From Cunninghamia lanceolata (Eukaryota > Streptophyta > Pinopsida > Cupressales > Cupressaceae): a DNA stretch of 64,000 nt. The notes under the pieces are model-generated. The model ran no database searches, was not told where the DNA came from, and saw nothing but the letters and a program-made list of their open reading frames with translations. The stretch's first letter is position 1. Every line of letters starts with the position of its first letter. The stretch covers positions 4,030,001 to 4,094,000 of the forward strand of contig BSBN01000860.1 in the NCBI GenBank assembly GCA_027924645.1. The letters are read 5' to 3'. Below are positions 62,858 through 64,000 of the stretch, one piece after another. The translations under genes and the position numbers were made by a program.

Positions 62858-64000
62858 GTAGAAGATGTTGATGAAACACATACTAATACCCAAGATCCAA
62901 CTGGGTTATTAAGGTTTGGACGGGATGATCCAAACTATCCTTTAAACCATACCAGTAGAAAAGAGCAACATTGAAGAGAATACTAGCAGCTAAGAAATTT
63001 GAACTACCGATGAGATCCGCATACACTAATGACATGCCAGCTAGCCTTAATGATGATGATCATGATAGTGAAAATGCAGTGCATGAAGAAGGATTGAATG
63101 AAATTCTTACAGTTTTCCTTGGGGATGGAAACAATGATGACAATAGTGATCATATGGTTGACAGTAAGATGATAGCAGGGGTAATTACAACCAACATAAT
63201 GTTGATGATAACAACCTGAAAGACTCCATCAAGCAAGCAGCGAAGACACCCGTGTTCAAATCGGGTGCAAGTAGAACTTCAAAACTGGCATGCAATTAAT
63301 ATTATTAGAAATCAAGTCACTATTTGGTTGGTCAGACAAAGGATTCACTACCCTACTAAAGTGAGATGAAATCCATTTCGTACTTTCTATTGTTAATTGG
63401 TGTGCATAATTCGTAAACATTCATCAACTTCGTTTATATTTCTTTAAGGGGAATTTAAAACCATATCTTGTATATAAACAGTCCTAGTATAGATTGACAT
63501 ATCAAACATGTTCATCATAAGTCAAACATTCAATTGATTTAATCTCTGGCAATCTTATAGGGCACTAAAAACTAAAATATTCCCTGAAGAGAATGCGTTT
63601 CCATTAACTTGCAGAGAGGCGCGTCTATTGTTGGTTGAGTTGGGGATTGAATATAAGCAAATTCATTCATGTAAAAATGATTGCATTTTATACAGAGATG
63701 AATATGAAAGCAAGGGAGAATGCCCTATATGCAAAGAGAAGAGATATCGTACAGATGTACAAGGTCCTACATATCCAAAGAAGGTTTTACGTCACATGCC
63801 AATTATACCTAGACTTCAACGAATGTTTTGTTGCAAGTCACTTGCACAATTGATGGACTGGCATGCAAAGAACAGGAGTAAAGATGGATTCATGCAAATT
63901 CTAGCCGACTCCAAAGCAATGAAACGCATAGAGGAAAAATGGCCAAGAAAATTCAAAGATGAACCCCGTAGTATCAAGTTTGGTCTTGCAATTGATGGAG
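62858..64000 (+). pseudogene. tnp2: CACTA (En/Spm) tnp2 transposase, 5' part, continues past the window
   Basis: Exon 62858-63360 (TGATAG...GTGAGA) is broken by frameshifts near 62965, 63215 and 63300, but ends in the typical Leu-Phe-Gly-Trp-Ser-Asp-Lys-Gly-Phe block. An intron of 200 bp follows (63361-63560). The exon from 63561 is open for about 146 codons to the window edge: Arg-Glu-Ala-Arg-Leu-Leu-Leu, Tyr-Lys-Gln-Ile-His-Ser-Cys-Lys-Asn-Asp-Cys-Ile-Leu-Tyr, Cys-Pro-Ile-Cys, Pro-Ile-Ile-Pro-Arg-Leu, Trp-His-Ala-Lys-Asn-Arg, then Lys-Phe-Gly-Leu-Ala-Ile-Asp-Gly, which begins the catalytic core. Tnp2 cuts the CACTA ends. A 92-bp copy of this exon is at 50557. Confidence 0.85.

Overview
The window looks like nuclear DNA of a land plant with a large, repeat-dominated genome; a gymnosperm is my guess, not proven. 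Evidence: PLS/DYW-type pentatricopeptide (PPR) gene remnants, retrotransposons primed by plant initiator tRNA-Met, Ty3/gypsy and CACTA (En/Spm) elements with plant-style introns, and degenerate plant telomere-type (CCCTAAA) arrays. I see no intact ordinary host gene. Almost everything is mobile DNA in various states of decay, with many in-frame stops of the C-to-T type.

Layout. 0.4-2.2 kb: PPR pseudogene (minus). 2.2-18.4 kb: a cluster of one LTR-element family, here called family A. Copy 1 is 2224-9705 (target-site duplication CTTTG). Eight bases further on lies a reverse-oriented solo LTR (duplication GATAT), itself split by full-length copy 2 at 10446-18006 (duplication TCAAC). 20.4-24.2 kb: about 359-bp tandem units facing inverted units around an axis at 22324. 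24.6-27.1 kb: decayed DDE-type transposase (minus). 28.6-40.0 kb: an old coding region (minus) split by family A copy 3 at 28954-37824 (minus, duplication CCTCA), which itself holds an unrelated solo LTR at 30516-31966 (duplication ATAAT). 40.9-42.0 kb: gypsy integrase remnant (minus). From 41977: a CACTA-like terminus, a 12-bp minisatellite, an acidic exon, a PPR-DYW remnant, an unknown 153-codon frame and an En/Spm-associated gene (minus). 50.7-54.4 kb: telomere-like arrays alternating with three copies of a coding-like cassette. 55.5-58.8 kb: another large decayed frame. 59.3-60.4 kb: tandem duplication. 60.6-62.6 kb: a spliced gene ending in a SET-like domain. 62.9-64.0 kb: CACTA tnp2 transposase running off the window.

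Most interesting: family A carries every cis-signal of an LTR retrotransposon of Sirevirus type (TGTTGG/CCAACA ends, C-rich LTR tail, iMet primer site one base after the LTR, four GGGGGAG tracts before the 3' LTR) and a zinc-knuckle gag of 393 codons, but no protease, integrase, reverse transcriptase or RNase H. Instead it has one roughly 1,057-codon frame of unknown function (globular N-terminus, Lys/Ser/Glu-rich middle, coiled-coil C-terminus), conserved in all three copies. Two other decayed frames in the window have a similar layout. A second candidate is the SET-like gene lying directly upstream of the CACTA tnp2 exons.
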